From: Microtetraspora glauca
GTDB lineage: Bacteria > Actinomycetota > Actinomycetes > Streptosporangiales > Streptosporangiaceae
NCBI GenBank assembly: GCA_001570385.1
Contig: BBYL01000020.1
Span: 124,001-188,000, forward strand
Direction of reading: 5' to 3'
Length of the DNA: 64,000 bases
Shown here: positions 25,671-33,832 of the stretch, piece by piece
Layout: the number at the start of each line of letters is the position of its first letter
How positions within the stretch are numbered: the first letter of the stretch is position 1
The notes under the pieces: generated by a model
The model's input: only the letters and a program-made list of their open reading frames with translations
What the model was told of the DNA's origin: nothing
Databases searched by the model: none
Translations under genes and position numbers: made by a program

Positions 25671-26336
25671 TCAGGGCGGGAGATGGCCGTTCTGCGGTGC
25701 CAGATCCCAGTACTCCCGGCAGGTGTGGATCTTCAGGGTCTCGGCGTCGCCCTGCGCGATCTCCACGGCCCAGATCTCCGGGCGCAGCCGCGCCGTACAG
25801 GTGATCTGGGCCATCGCGATCCTGGACATCTTCGGCCCGCTGACGAACACCCGGAGCCGCAGGCCCACGCTGTCCGGATCGTTGCGGCTGCTCGGATCGG
25901 GCGTGTACCGCATGAGCTGGACCTGGGCCAGCCGCATGCGGCTCAGGGCGGTGCCGACGCCGCTGGGCGGGCGCCGCCCGGCCCCGAACAGCGCGGAGAG
26001 AACATCGTTGACGTGCGAGGACGTCGCGGCCACGCTGGTGGGCTCGAGCCGTCCCGACCGGACGAGGTAGACGCGCACGACCGTCGAGGCGCCGCTGATG
26101 ACCGGAGGCGGGCCGCCGTCGTTGACCCTCGTCGGCTCCACCCCGCATCCCGCGACCGCGGCGAGGAGCAGCGCGACCCCGGCCAGCCGGCCCAGCACGA
26201 CCCGGCGCAGCACGACCCGGCCCGCCATGATTTGGTCCATCGTGATCCGGCCCGCGGTGACGCGGCTCATGACGCGGCTCATGACGCGGGTCACGGCGCG
26301 GGGATCCACAACGTGAAAAGGGTGCCGGGGTCGCAT
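25671..26336 (-). CDS. GerMN-domain lipoprotein of two-component operon
   Basis: An extracytoplasmic lipoprotein. A basic N-terminus is followed by a hydrophobic core and the lipobox LLAAVAGC. The domain behind it (VVRVYLVRSGRLEPTSV...HVNDVLSALFGAGRRPP...MRLAQVQLMRYT) fits the GerMN fold. ATG 26336 has GAGG about 8 nt upstream and lies inside the 3' end of the kinase gene (46-nt overlap); in-frame ATGs at 26282 and 26270, and one closer to the lipobox, are alternatives. The long basic N-terminus comes from a 12-bp tandem repeat (MSRVMSRV). The kinase-then-lipoprotein order recalls MtrB-LpqB, where the lipoprotein modulates the sensor. Confidence 0.75.
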   Translation of the reverse strand: MRPRHPFHVVDPRAVTRVMSRVMSRVTAGRITMDQIMAGRVVLRRVVLGRLAGVALLLAAVAGCGVEPTRVNDGGPPPVISGASTVVRVYLVRSGRLEPTSVAATSSHVNDVLSALFGAGRRPPSGVGTALSRMRLAQVQLMRYTPDPSSRNDPDSVGLRLRVFVSGPKMSRIAMAQITCTARLRPEIWAVEIAQGDAETLKIHTCREYWDLAPQNGHLPP

Positions 26337-27721
26337 CGTCGTACCTCGATCGTGCCGCGGTGCAGTTCCGCGTTGGCCTTGGCGATGGCCAGCCCCAGGC
26401 CGCTCCCGACGCTGCGCGCCCGGCCCGCACCGGCCTTGTAGAAGCGCTCGAAGACGTGGGGGAGCGACCGCTCCGGGATGCCCTCCCCGTGGTCGCGTAC
26501 GGTGACCTGGAGGCCGCTGGGCCGTACTCTGGCGCTCACCAGCACCGGCTGGGCCCCGTGGTGCAGGGCGTTGCCGACGAGGTTGGCCACGATCACGTCG
26601 AAGCGCCGGGGGTCGAGGGAGAACATCAGCCCGATCGGGACGGTGAGCTTCACCTGGTCGGCCCAGCCGCGTACCTCCAGGCAGTCGGCCAGGGTGTCGC
26701 CCACGTCCACGTTCTCCCTGCGCAGTACGGCGGCGCCGGAGTCGAAGCGGCTGACCTCGATGAGGTGCTCCACGAGGATCTTGAGCCGGTCGATCTCGCG
26801 GAGCACGATGCGCACCGCCTCGCCCGCGTCGTCCGGCAGGCCGTCCGCCTCCTCGGAGAGCATGTCCGTCACCGCGGTCATCGCGGTCAGGGGCGTGCGC
26901 AGTTCGTGCGAGACGTCGGCGACGAAGCGCCGGGACATCGCCTCCAGGGTGCGCAGCTCGGTCACCTTCTCCTCCAGCGCCTCCGCCGTCTCGTTGAAGA
27001 TGGCGGTGAGCTCGGCCAGCTCGTCCTTCCCGCGTACGGGGAGCCGGATGTGCAGCTCGCCGGCGCCGAGCATGCGCGCGGCGGTGCCGAGCCTGCGTAC
27101 GGGGAGCAGCACCTGCCAGGCCGACAGCAGGGCCACGGTCAGCGCGATCGCCAGCGTGATCCCGCCCGCCTGGAGGAGCGAGCCCCGCAGCCGGTTGAGC
27201 ACGCCCTCCTCGTCGCTCAGCGAGACGAAGACGTACGCGCTCAGGCCGGTGCCGCGCACGACGCCGTTCTGGTTGGCGCGGTGGATCTGGGTGGCGACCA
27301 GCAGCCACGGCCGGTCGTTCAGCCTGAGCCGCTGGAACACCAGGCGCCGGGTGGCCTGCCAGCGGAGCTGATCGGGCACGTCGGTCATGGTGAAGGGCGA
27401 GCCGCGGCTGATGCGCCGGTGGCCGCCGTAGGTGACGATGACCGCGCGGTCGGGCCCGTTGAGCGCGTTCACGAGGTCGCCCAGGTCCTCGTCGGTCACC
27501 GTGGAGTCGCTCGGCCACACGACGTCGCTGGCGCCGACCGGCAGGGCGACCCGGGACAGCGTGTCGCGGATGTCGGAGACCGAGACCCGCTGCACTCGGT
27601 CCAGCAGCTCCCTGCGGACGAGTTGGTAGCCGAGCCCGGCCACGGCCACGGAGGCGATGATCGCCACCAGCAGGAAGGTGATCACCAGCCGGCCGCGCAG
27701 GCCGGTGGGAACCCAGCTCAT
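26291..27721 (-). CDS. Sensor histidine kinase (two-component system)
   Basis: A membrane kinase of 476 residues. Two transmembrane helices (about 11-31 and 185-207) frame a periplasmic sensor domain. HAMP (about 207-260) leads to the dimerisation helix with the phospho-acceptor His272 in VADVSHELRTPLTAM. The ATP-binding domain has the N box (DVIVANLVGNALHHG), G1 (VRDHGEGIP), F box (VFERFYK) and G2 (GSGLGLAIAKA). Its ATG overlaps the response regulator stop (ATGA), so the pair is coupled. No stimulus can be named from sequence. Confidence 0.93.
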   Translation of the reverse strand: MSWVPTGLRGRLVITFLLVAIIASVAVAGLGYQLVRRELLDRVQRVSVSDIRDTLSRVALPVGASDVVWPSDSTVTDEDLGDLVNALNGPDRAVIVTYGGHRRISRGSPFTMTDVPDQLRWQATRRLVFQRLRLNDRPWLLVATQIHRANQNGVVRGTGLSAYVFVSLSDEEGVLNRLRGSLLQAGGITLAIALTVALLSAWQVLLPVRRLGTAARMLGAGELHIRLPVRGKDELAELTAIFNETAEALEEKVTELRTLEAMSRRFVADVSHELRTPLTAMTAVTDMLSEEADGLPDDAGEAVRIVLREIDRLKILVEHLIEVSRFDSGAAVLRRENVDVGDTLADCLEVRGWADQVKLTVPIGLMFSLDPRRFDVIVANLVGNALHHGAQPVLVSARVRPSGLQVTVRDHGEGIPERSLPHVFERFYKAGAGRARSVGSGLGLAIAKANAELHRGTIEVRRCDPGTLFTLWIPAP

Positions 27722-28392
27722 GGCGGACTGAAGCGGTATCCGAAGCCGCGGACGGTGTGGATGAAGACCGGCTCGGCCGGCACCGGCTCTATCTTCGCCC
27801 TGATCCGCTGCACGCACGCGTCGACCAGCCGCGAGTCGGCGACGTGGGAGTGGTCCCACACGGTCCTGAGCAGGTAGCGGCGGTTGAGTACCTGGCCCGG
27901 ATGGCGGACCAGTTCGAGCAGCAGGCGCAGCTCCGTCGGGGTGAGGTGGATCTCGCGCCCCTTGTGCGTCACCTTGAGCGCGCCCCGGTCCACCAGCAGG
28001 TCGCCGAAGCTGATCCGGTCGGAGGAGGCGGACTCCAGGCGCCGCAGGACGGCCCGGATCCGCGCGTCGAGCACCCGTGGCTCCACCGGCTTGACCACGT
28101 AGTCGTCGGCGCCGGCCTCCAGACCCACGACCACGTCGAGGTCGTCGCCCCGCGCGGTGAGCAGGATGACCGGCAGCGAGTCCAGCTTGCGGATGCGGCG
28201 GCACACCTCGACCCCGTCGATGCCCGGGAGCATCACGTCGAGGATCACGATCTCCGGGCGCCGGGCCCGTACGTGGGCCAGGGCCTCTTCCCCCGTCGCG
28301 TACGCCGTCACGGAGTGGCCCTGGCGGGTGAGCGCGAGCTCGAGCCCCATGCGAACGGAAGGGTCGTCTTCGACCAGGAGGATGCCAGCCAC
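27718..28392 (-). CDS. OmpR/PhoB-family response regulator
   Basis: A DNA-binding response regulator of about 224 residues. The receiver domain has the acidic pocket VEDD, phospho-acceptor Asp52 (VILDVMLPGIDG), Thr/Ala switch (LLTARGD) and Lys in DDYVVKPVEP. The C-terminal winged helix has EIHLTPTELRLLLELVRHPGQVLNRRYLL and VDACVQRIRAKIEP...VRGFGYRF. GTG 28392 gives the usual length. It heads the operon response regulator, kinase, GerMN lipoprotein. It is divergent from the transglycosylase gene, so that gene could be a target. Confidence 0.93.
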   Translation of the reverse strand: MAGILLVEDDPSVRMGLELALTRQGHSVTAYATGEEALAHVRARRPEIVILDVMLPGIDGVEVCRRIRKLDSLPVILLTARGDDLDVVVGLEAGADDYVVKPVEPRVLDARIRAVLRRLESASSDRISFGDLLVDRGALKVTHKGREIHLTPTELRLLLELVRHPGQVLNRRYLLRTVWDHSHVADSRLVDACVQRIRAKIEPVPAEPVFIHTVRGFGYRFSPP

Positions 28393-28532
28393 GCGGACAT
28401 TATGGACTGTATGTCGGGAATTCCTGGGGGTGTCATGAAACCGTAACGCGGCGCGCACCTGGTCAGGACGAACGGCGTGCAAGCTCGCGAAAGGGTCCTC
28501 CCTTCGGCGCGGGGGTCCGAGGGGCGGACTCG

Positions 28533-28548
28533 TGTGATGAATATCACA
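28533..28548. promoter_or_regulatory. Consensus Crp-type binding site
   Basis: TGTGATGAATATCACA matches TGTGA-N6-TCACA exactly, with 6-bp arms TGTGAT / ATCACA. It lies about 109 bp upstream of the transglycosylase start and about 140 bp upstream of the response regulator start. In mycobacteria and Streptomyces, Crp-type regulators with this site control resuscitation-promoting and spore cell-wall hydrolase genes, which fits the downstream gene. Confidence 0.7.
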
Positions 28549-28656
28549 TGTTTCAGGGAAAGCCCACGTACCGGGCGGTTAGGGCAAAGAATTCACCAAC
28601 GGACTTTATTGTTTGGGTTGCGCGACACCCCCGGGTACAGGGCAAGCTCATAGGTC

Positions 28657-29358
28657 GTGAGTTCTGGTCAGCAGCTGAGGGAGCGCCCGTCGCGTTCCCG
28701 TTCCAAGCGCCGGTCGGGTCCGAGCCTGCTGACCCCCAAGCGCGTCATCATCATCGGCGTGACGTTGGTCCTGGTCGGCGGGGCCACCACGCTCCTCGTC
28801 CGTACCGCGATCGAGAACGCGAACACCCCGCCCAACCCGGTGTCGCTTCCCGAACTGCTCGCCGGGGACCCCTCCGTCGCCAATCCCGCGATCGACGCGA
28901 TGAAGGCGCAGGCCGCGCAGTCGCTCAAGGAGGCCCGGCTGAAGGCGAGCCGGGACACGCCCAAGGCCGACCTCGACCCCGTCAAGATCCCGAAGCAGGC
29001 GCCGGGCGGCGGCGGCTTCAACCCGGCGGACTTCCCGCCCGGCTCCAAGCCCGACCCCGGCAGCAACAAGGCGCTGGGCAGGGAGATGGCCGCCGCGCGC
29101 GGCTGGGGCGACTCCGAGTGGGGCTGCCTGGAACGGCTCTGGGACAAGGAGAGCCACTGGAACGAGCGGGCGATGAACCGCTACAGCGGCGCCTACGGCA
29201 TCCCCCAGTCCCTGCCCGGCAGCAAGATGGCGAGCGCCGGGTCCGACTGGCAGACCAACGCCGCCACCCAGATCAAGTGGGGCCTGGGCTACATCGCCGG
29301 CCGCTACAAGACCCCGTGCGGCGCCTGGGGCCACTCCCAGGCCACCGGCTGGTACTAA
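28657..29358 (+). CDS. Membrane-anchored lytic transglycosylase-like protein
   Basis: A cell-wall lytic protein of 233 residues. A basic N-terminus and one membrane helix or signal (RVIIIGVTLVLVGGATTLLV) are followed by a Pro/Lys-rich spacer and a C-terminal lysozyme-like domain of about 95 residues. That domain has GWGDSEWGCLERLWDKESHWNERAMN with probable catalytic Glu165, then SGAYGIPQSLPGSKM and the terminal ATGWY. It should cleave the glycan strand of peptidoglycan. GTG 28657 is chosen as the only start before the basic segment. A Crp-type site upstream suggests control by cAMP. Confidence 0.88.
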   Translation: MSSGQQLRERPSRSRSKRRSGPSLLTPKRVIIIGVTLVLVGGATTLLVRTAIENANTPPNPVSLPELLAGDPSVANPAIDAMKAQAAQSLKEARLKASRDTPKADLDPVKIPKQAPGGGGFNPADFPPGSKPDPGSNKALGREMAAARGWGDSEWGCLERLWDKESHWNERAMNRYSGAYGIPQSLPGSKMASAGSDWQTNAATQIKWGLGYIAGRYKTPCGAWGHSQATGWY

Positions 29359-29442
29359 ACGCGTCCCTAGCCCTGGTCAGGTTTGGTCGACCTTTCGGCA
29401 AGACCGCGGAGTCCGCTCCGTTCGCCGGGCACCCTTGGCGTC

Positions 29443-31371
29443 ATGGGTGTGAAGGTCAGTGTTGTGGTCTCCGTCTGCGATCCCGGGCCGGCGGACGACG
29501 CCTTCGACGCGTGCGTGCGCTCCCTGCTGGAGCAGTCGCTGCCCGCGGAGCAGTACGAAGTGATCTTCGCGGACGACGGTTCCACGGACGGCACCCGCGA
29601 ACAGCTGGACACCGTGGCCGGCGTGCGCGAGAACGTCCGGGTGCTCCACCTGGACCACAGCGGCGGTCCCACGAGAGGCCGTAACGTCGCCCTCTCCGTC
29701 GCCCGCGGCGATTACGTGTACTTCATGAACCAGTACGACCGACTGGAGCACAGCGCCCTCCAGAACATGTACGGCATGGCCATGCGGTCCGGCGCCGACG
29801 TGCTCGTGGGCAGGCTGGCGGGGGAGGGGACGCCGCTTTCGGCCTTCACCGGCAGCAGGGAGCGCGCGGACGTCCTCCGTGACCGCCTGCTGGGCCTGCC
29901 GACGGCGCACAAGCTGTTCCGGATGGGCTTCCTCGCCGAGAACCAGATCCGCTTCCCCGACCGCCCGCTGGCCGAGCAGGCGTTCGTCACCCACGCCTAC
30001 CTCGCCGCGCGGGCCATCGCGATCCACGCCGGGCAGATCTGCTGCCAGGTCGCCACCCCCCAGGAGGACGGGCAGGAGGATCCCGCCGCGCTGGTCGCCG
30101 GGCTGCGGACCATCCTCGACATCGTCGAGGCGTACACGCCGCCCGGGCAGCGGCGCGACCGGATCCAGGCCCACTGGTTCCGCGTGCTCGGGCTGCGCCG
30201 GCTCGGCGGCGCCCGGTTCGAGGCGGCCGGCGACCACCACCGGACGGTCCTGTTCGCCCGGCTCAGGGAACTCGTCCAGGAGCGCGTACCCGCGCGGCTC
30301 GACGCGTACCTTCCGGTGCACCTGCGGGCCCGTGCCGCGCTGCTGCGGGCGGACCGCCAGGAGGAACTGGCCAGGCTCGCCGCGGCGTCACGCGGGACCC
30401 GGTTGCGCGCCGAGCTGCAGGAAGTCCGCTGGGACCAGAGCGTGCTCACCATGGACCTGGCCGTCGAGATCGTCGACGCGGGGGGCGCACCGCTGCGGTT
30501 CCACGCGGAGAACGGCCGCCTGTACTGGATGCCGCCGACCCCCATCGAGGGACTGCTCGCCCCCGAGATGACCGACGTGACGGAGGCGGCGCGGCGGGCG
30601 CGGATGGAGGTCTACATCCGGGACGCGCAGACCGGCGTCGTCTACTTCCTCCCGGTGACCAGCACCGTCCAGCACGGCCGCGACGGCGACGGGGTCCGGG
30701 TGTGGGCCGCCGGCCAGGCCCGGCTCGACGTGGGCTCCGCCGCGCTCGGGCGCCCGCTGCGTCCCGGCCTGTGGGAGGTGCACGTGCGGATGCGCGGCGT
30801 CCACCCGGCCCGCACCAGGGTCGCCAGGGCGGAGGCGCCGATGAACTGCGCGGGCGTCCTCGCGGACTATCCCCGGCGGCTGGTCATGCCGTGCTGGTCG
30901 GGGAAGGGCGAGCTCAGCGTCTGCGTAGAGCCGCAGTCCTTCCCCGAGTCCATCGCCCTGGTGTCGCCCCGCGCCTCGGTCACCCACAGCGACGACGACG
31001 TGTACGTCGTGGTGCCGGTGCCGTACGTGCCGCCGAGCGGCGGTCCCGCGGTCGAGCTGGTGCTCCGCCAGATGGGTGGCCGGGGGCGGGGCATGACGGT
31101 CCCCGCCCTCGTCGAGCCCGGCGTGCCCGGACGGCTGGCCGGCCAGCTGATCGCGAAGGTGCCCGTACGCAGGCTGGGTGGCGAGGGCTGCCTCGGCCCC
31201 GGCGCGTGGCGGCCGGGGCTTCGGACGGAGGGCAAGGACGTCGATCTGCGGTTCACGCTGGAGGTGGGCTTCCGGGGGCACGTCAGGGTGCGGCCGGCCG
31301 GTACGCGGCCCACCCCCTCGTTGTTCCGGAGGATCGCCGCCAGGATCCCGGGCTACGCCGCGCTCAGCTGA
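29443..31371 (+). CDS. Family 2 glycosyltransferase with long C-terminal region
   Basis: A 642-residue protein. The N-terminal ~230 residues are a GT-A fold: KVSVVVSVCDPG, EVIFADDGSTDGTREQL and GPTRGRNVALSVARGDYVYF are typical of GT2. The usual DxDD metal-binding site is replaced by FMNQYDRLE, so metal use or activity may differ. The remaining ~400 residues contain beta-rich segments (WDQSVLTMDLAVEIVDAGG, TSTVQHGRDG) like those behind wall-polymer glycosyltransferases of the TarS/TarP kind. It ends 19 nt inside the convergent hydrolase gene. Substrate is unknown. Confidence 0.82.
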   Translation: MGVKVSVVVSVCDPGPADDAFDACVRSLLEQSLPAEQYEVIFADDGSTDGTREQLDTVAGVRENVRVLHLDHSGGPTRGRNVALSVARGDYVYFMNQYDRLEHSALQNMYGMAMRSGADVLVGRLAGEGTPLSAFTGSRERADVLRDRLLGLPTAHKLFRMGFLAENQIRFPDRPLAEQAFVTHAYLAARAIAIHAGQICCQVATPQEDGQEDPAALVAGLRTILDIVEAYTPPGQRRDRIQAHWFRVLGLRRLGGARFEAAGDHHRTVLFARLRELVQERVPARLDAYLPVHLRARAALLRADRQEELARLAAASRGTRLRAELQEVRWDQSVLTMDLAVEIVDAGGAPLRFHAENGRLYWMPPTPIEGLLAPEMTDVTEAARRARMEVYIRDAQTGVVYFLPVTSTVQHGRDGDGVRVWAAGQARLDVGSAALGRPLRPGLWEVHVRMRGVHPARTRVARAEAPMNCAGVLADYPRRLVMPCWSGKGELSVCVEPQSFPESIALVSPRASVTHSDDDVYVVVPVPYVPPSGGPAVELVLRQMGGRGRGMTVPALVEPGVPGRLAGQLIAKVPVRRLGGEGCLGPGAWRPGLRTEGKDVDLRFTLEVGFRGHVRVRPAGTRPTPSLFRRIAARIPGYAALS

Positions 31372-32363
31372 GCGGTGAGCGCCGCGCGGAACTCGGCCGG
31401 CTTCTCGATGTGCGGGCTGTGGCCGCAGCCGGGGATCGCGACCTCCCGGTAGTTCCCGTAGCGGTCGAGCGCCGCCCGCGTCTGGGTGACCATCGGCTGG
31501 GCGGGCGTGCCGTCCCAGCCGGGTACCACGCCGATCGCCCCCAGGTGGACCAGGTCGAACAGCGACGTGTCGGAGACGATCACGTCCTCGGTGCCCCTGA
31601 TCCACAGGATGGGCGGCTTCGGGTCGATGGTGTGCAGGTCGTCGATCCGGAAGTAGGTCGGCGCCATCGTGTTGAGCACGCCGCGCTTGCCCGGCGCGAC
31701 GCCCGGCCAGGCGGCCGCGGTCGCCGTGTCACCCGGATAGTGGTCCTCGCCCAGCCGGGTGGACAACATCGACTCGACGAAGGCGTCCTCGTCGTCGCCC
31801 AGATCGGCTCCCGGGACCACGTAGGCCGTGCGGAGCACCGTACGCGGCGACACCGGGGAGTCCGCGGACCGGTCACCCGCCCGCAGGGCCGCCACGAAGT
31901 CGGGATTGGCGGCGCCGCCGCCGGCGCCGGTGCCGTCCGGGTGCGTCAGGACGCCGTCCGGCCCCGTCGTCCCGCCGAACCCGTACGGCGAGACCGGGTT
32001 GACCAGCGTGGCGCTCCTGACCGTTTCCGGCCGGTCGCGGAGCGCCTGGAGGACGACGCCGCCGCCCATGCTCCAGCCCACCAGATGGGCGGCGCCGATC
32101 ACGTCGAGGAGCGACAGGACGTCGTCGGAGTAGTCGCGCAGTCCGCGGGTCGCGTCCACCGGCGCCGGGTCGGAGTCGCCGAACCCGCGCAGGTCGACGG
32201 CGAGCGGGCGGAAGCCGGCGGGCAGTGCGAGCATGGTCGAGCGCCAGAAGGTACTCGACGACACGTTCCCGTGGACGAACAGCACGGGTTCGCCGGTGGT
32301 CCCCGGCACGGAGAGGACGTTGAGGGTCGAACGCGCGGTGCTGATGCGCTCAGCTGAGATCAT
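31353..32363 (-). CDS. Alpha/beta hydrolase at end of 3-hydroxybutyrate-type operon
   Basis: A 336-residue cytosolic hydrolase. The nucleophile elbow is GWSMGGG, the oxyanion region is VLFVHGNVSSSTFW, and the catalytic His lies near the end in PGCGHSPHIEKP. An insertion of about 80 residues after the nucleophile strand (YGFGGTTGPDGVLTHPDG...) suggests a lid. ATG 32363 has GGAG at 7 nt. It starts 48 nt after the MFS gene stop and may share its transcript. An esterase acting on hydroxybutyrate esters or oligomers is possible but not shown. Confidence 0.85.
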   Translation of the reverse strand: MISAERISTARSTLNVLSVPGTTGEPVLFVHGNVSSSTFWRSTMLALPAGFRPLAVDLRGFGDSDPAPVDATRGLRDYSDDVLSLLDVIGAAHLVGWSMGGGVVLQALRDRPETVRSATLVNPVSPYGFGGTTGPDGVLTHPDGTGAGGGAANPDFVAALRAGDRSADSPVSPRTVLRTAYVVPGADLGDDEDAFVESMLSTRLGEDHYPGDTATAAAWPGVAPGKRGVLNTMAPTYFRIDDLHTIDPKPPILWIRGTEDVIVSDTSLFDLVHLGAIGVVPGWDGTPAQPMVTQTRAALDRYGNYREVAIPGCGHSPHIEKPAEFRAALTAQLSAA

Positions 32364-32411
32364 GGTGCGGCTCCAGGTAGGCGGGGTCGGGGTGTCACAT
32401 CGTCACGTTTC

Positions 32412-33755
32412 TCAGGGCTCTTGGCCGACGCGGGCCGTGGAGGCCCGTCGTGACCCGGAGGTCGGCTCGACGGCGGTGAGGTCACGGTCGCGGGTCTCCT
32501 TGGCCGCGACCACGGCGATCACCGTGACCACCGCCGAGACGGCGACGTAGATGGCGATCGGGACGCCGGAGGCGTACTCCTTGAGCAGGGCGACCGCGAT
32601 GATCGGGGCGAGCGCCCCGGCCACGATCGAGGCGAGCTGGTAGCCCACGGACACGCCGGAGTAGCGCATCCTGGTGGCGAACAGCTCGGAGAAGAACGCG
32701 GCCTGCGGGCCGTACATCGCCCCGTGGAAGAGCAGGCCGACGGTCACCGCGACCGTCGCCAGGGCGAACGACCCACTGTCGACGAGCGGGAAGAAGGCGA
32801 ACGCCCAGAGGCCGACGCCCACCGCGCCGATCAGATAGACGGGCCGGCGGCCCAGCCGGTCGGAGAGCGCCCCCCACATCGGGATGGTCACGAAGTGGAC
32901 CGCGGAGGCGATCAGCACCGCGTTGAGCGCGGTCTGCTTGGGCATGCCCGCGGCGGTGGTGGCGTACACGAGGACGAACGCCGTGATCACGTAGTAGGAG
33001 ACGTTCTCTGCGAGCCGCGCGCCGATCGCCACCAGGACGTCACGCCAGTGATGGCGCAGCACATCGACGATCGGGGCCTTCTGCTCGGGAGCCTGGTTGG
33101 CCAGCGCCTCCTTGAACACGGGCGACTCCGTGACGGTGAGCCGGATCCACAGTCCGACGAACACCAGCAGGCCGGAGAGCAGGAACGGGATCCGCCAGCC
33201 CCAGGCGAGGAACGCCTCGTCGGACTGGACGGCCGCGAGGATCGCGAGCACCCCCGTGGCCAGCAGGTTTCCGCCTGGCGCGCCGGCCTGGGGCCAGGAG
33301 GCCCACAGGCCGCGCCGCTTGGGGTCGCCGTGCTCGGAGACCAGCAGGACCGCGCCGCCCCACTCGCCGCCCAGGGCGAAGCCCTGCACCAGCCGCAACG
33401 CGGTGAGCAGCAGGGGAGCCGCCGCGCCGAGCGTCGCGTAGGTCGGCAGGCAGCCGATCAGGACGGTCGCGCCGCCCATCATCAGAAGGCTGACCACGAG
33501 CAGCCGCTTGCGGCCCAGCCGGTCGCCGTAGTGACCGAAGATCAGGCCGCCGAGAGGCCGGGCGGCGAAGCCGACGGCGTACGTGAGGAACGCGAGCAGC
33601 GTGCCGGTCAGGGCGTCCTCGGCCGGGAAGAACAGCTTGTTGAACACGAGTGCGGCGGCCGAGCCGTAGAGGAAGAAGTCGTACCACTCGATCGTGGTGC
33701 CGATCAGGCTGGCGCTGACGACCTTGCCGATCGGGGTCCGTGTTTCGTTGGCCAC
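32412..33755 (-). CDS. MFS transporter, metabolite:H+ symporter (MHS) family
   Basis: A 447-residue 12-helix permease. The start IGKVVSASLIGTTIEWYDFFLYG is the hallmark of the MHS family (citrate, alpha-ketoglutarate, proline, shikimate carriers). The loop motif GHYGDRLGRKR lies between helices 2 and 3 and is repeated as ALSDRLGRRP in the second half. GTG 33755 has GAGGAG at 7 nt. It lies 77 nt downstream of the PucR-type regulator and upstream of a hydrolase. Context suggests uptake of a small carboxylic acid such as 3-hydroxybutyrate. Confidence 0.9.
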   Translation of the reverse strand: MANETRTPIGKVVSASLIGTTIEWYDFFLYGSAAALVFNKLFFPAEDALTGTLLAFLTYAVGFAARPLGGLIFGHYGDRLGRKRLLVVSLLMMGGATVLIGCLPTYATLGAAAPLLLTALRLVQGFALGGEWGGAVLLVSEHGDPKRRGLWASWPQAGAPGGNLLATGVLAILAAVQSDEAFLAWGWRIPFLLSGLLVFVGLWIRLTVTESPVFKEALANQAPEQKAPIVDVLRHHWRDVLVAIGARLAENVSYYVITAFVLVYATTAAGMPKQTALNAVLIASAVHFVTIPMWGALSDRLGRRPVYLIGAVGVGLWAFAFFPLVDSGSFALATVAVTVGLLFHGAMYGPQAAFFSELFATRMRYSGVSVGYQLASIVAGALAPIIAVALLKEYASGVPIAIYVAVSAVVTVIAVVAAKETRDRDLTAVEPTSGSRRASTARVGQEP

Positions 33756-33832
33756 GGGGAACTCCTCGGGTGGGGGGTGCGGCCAACATATGATGTGACG
33801 CATGTCACTCCTATGGCCGGTCGGCACATACC

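Noticed and set aside
32412..33755. MHS transporter as the microcin C exporter
   Set aside because: It lies in another operon on the opposite strand and belongs to the carboxylate symporter family, not the MccC exporter group.
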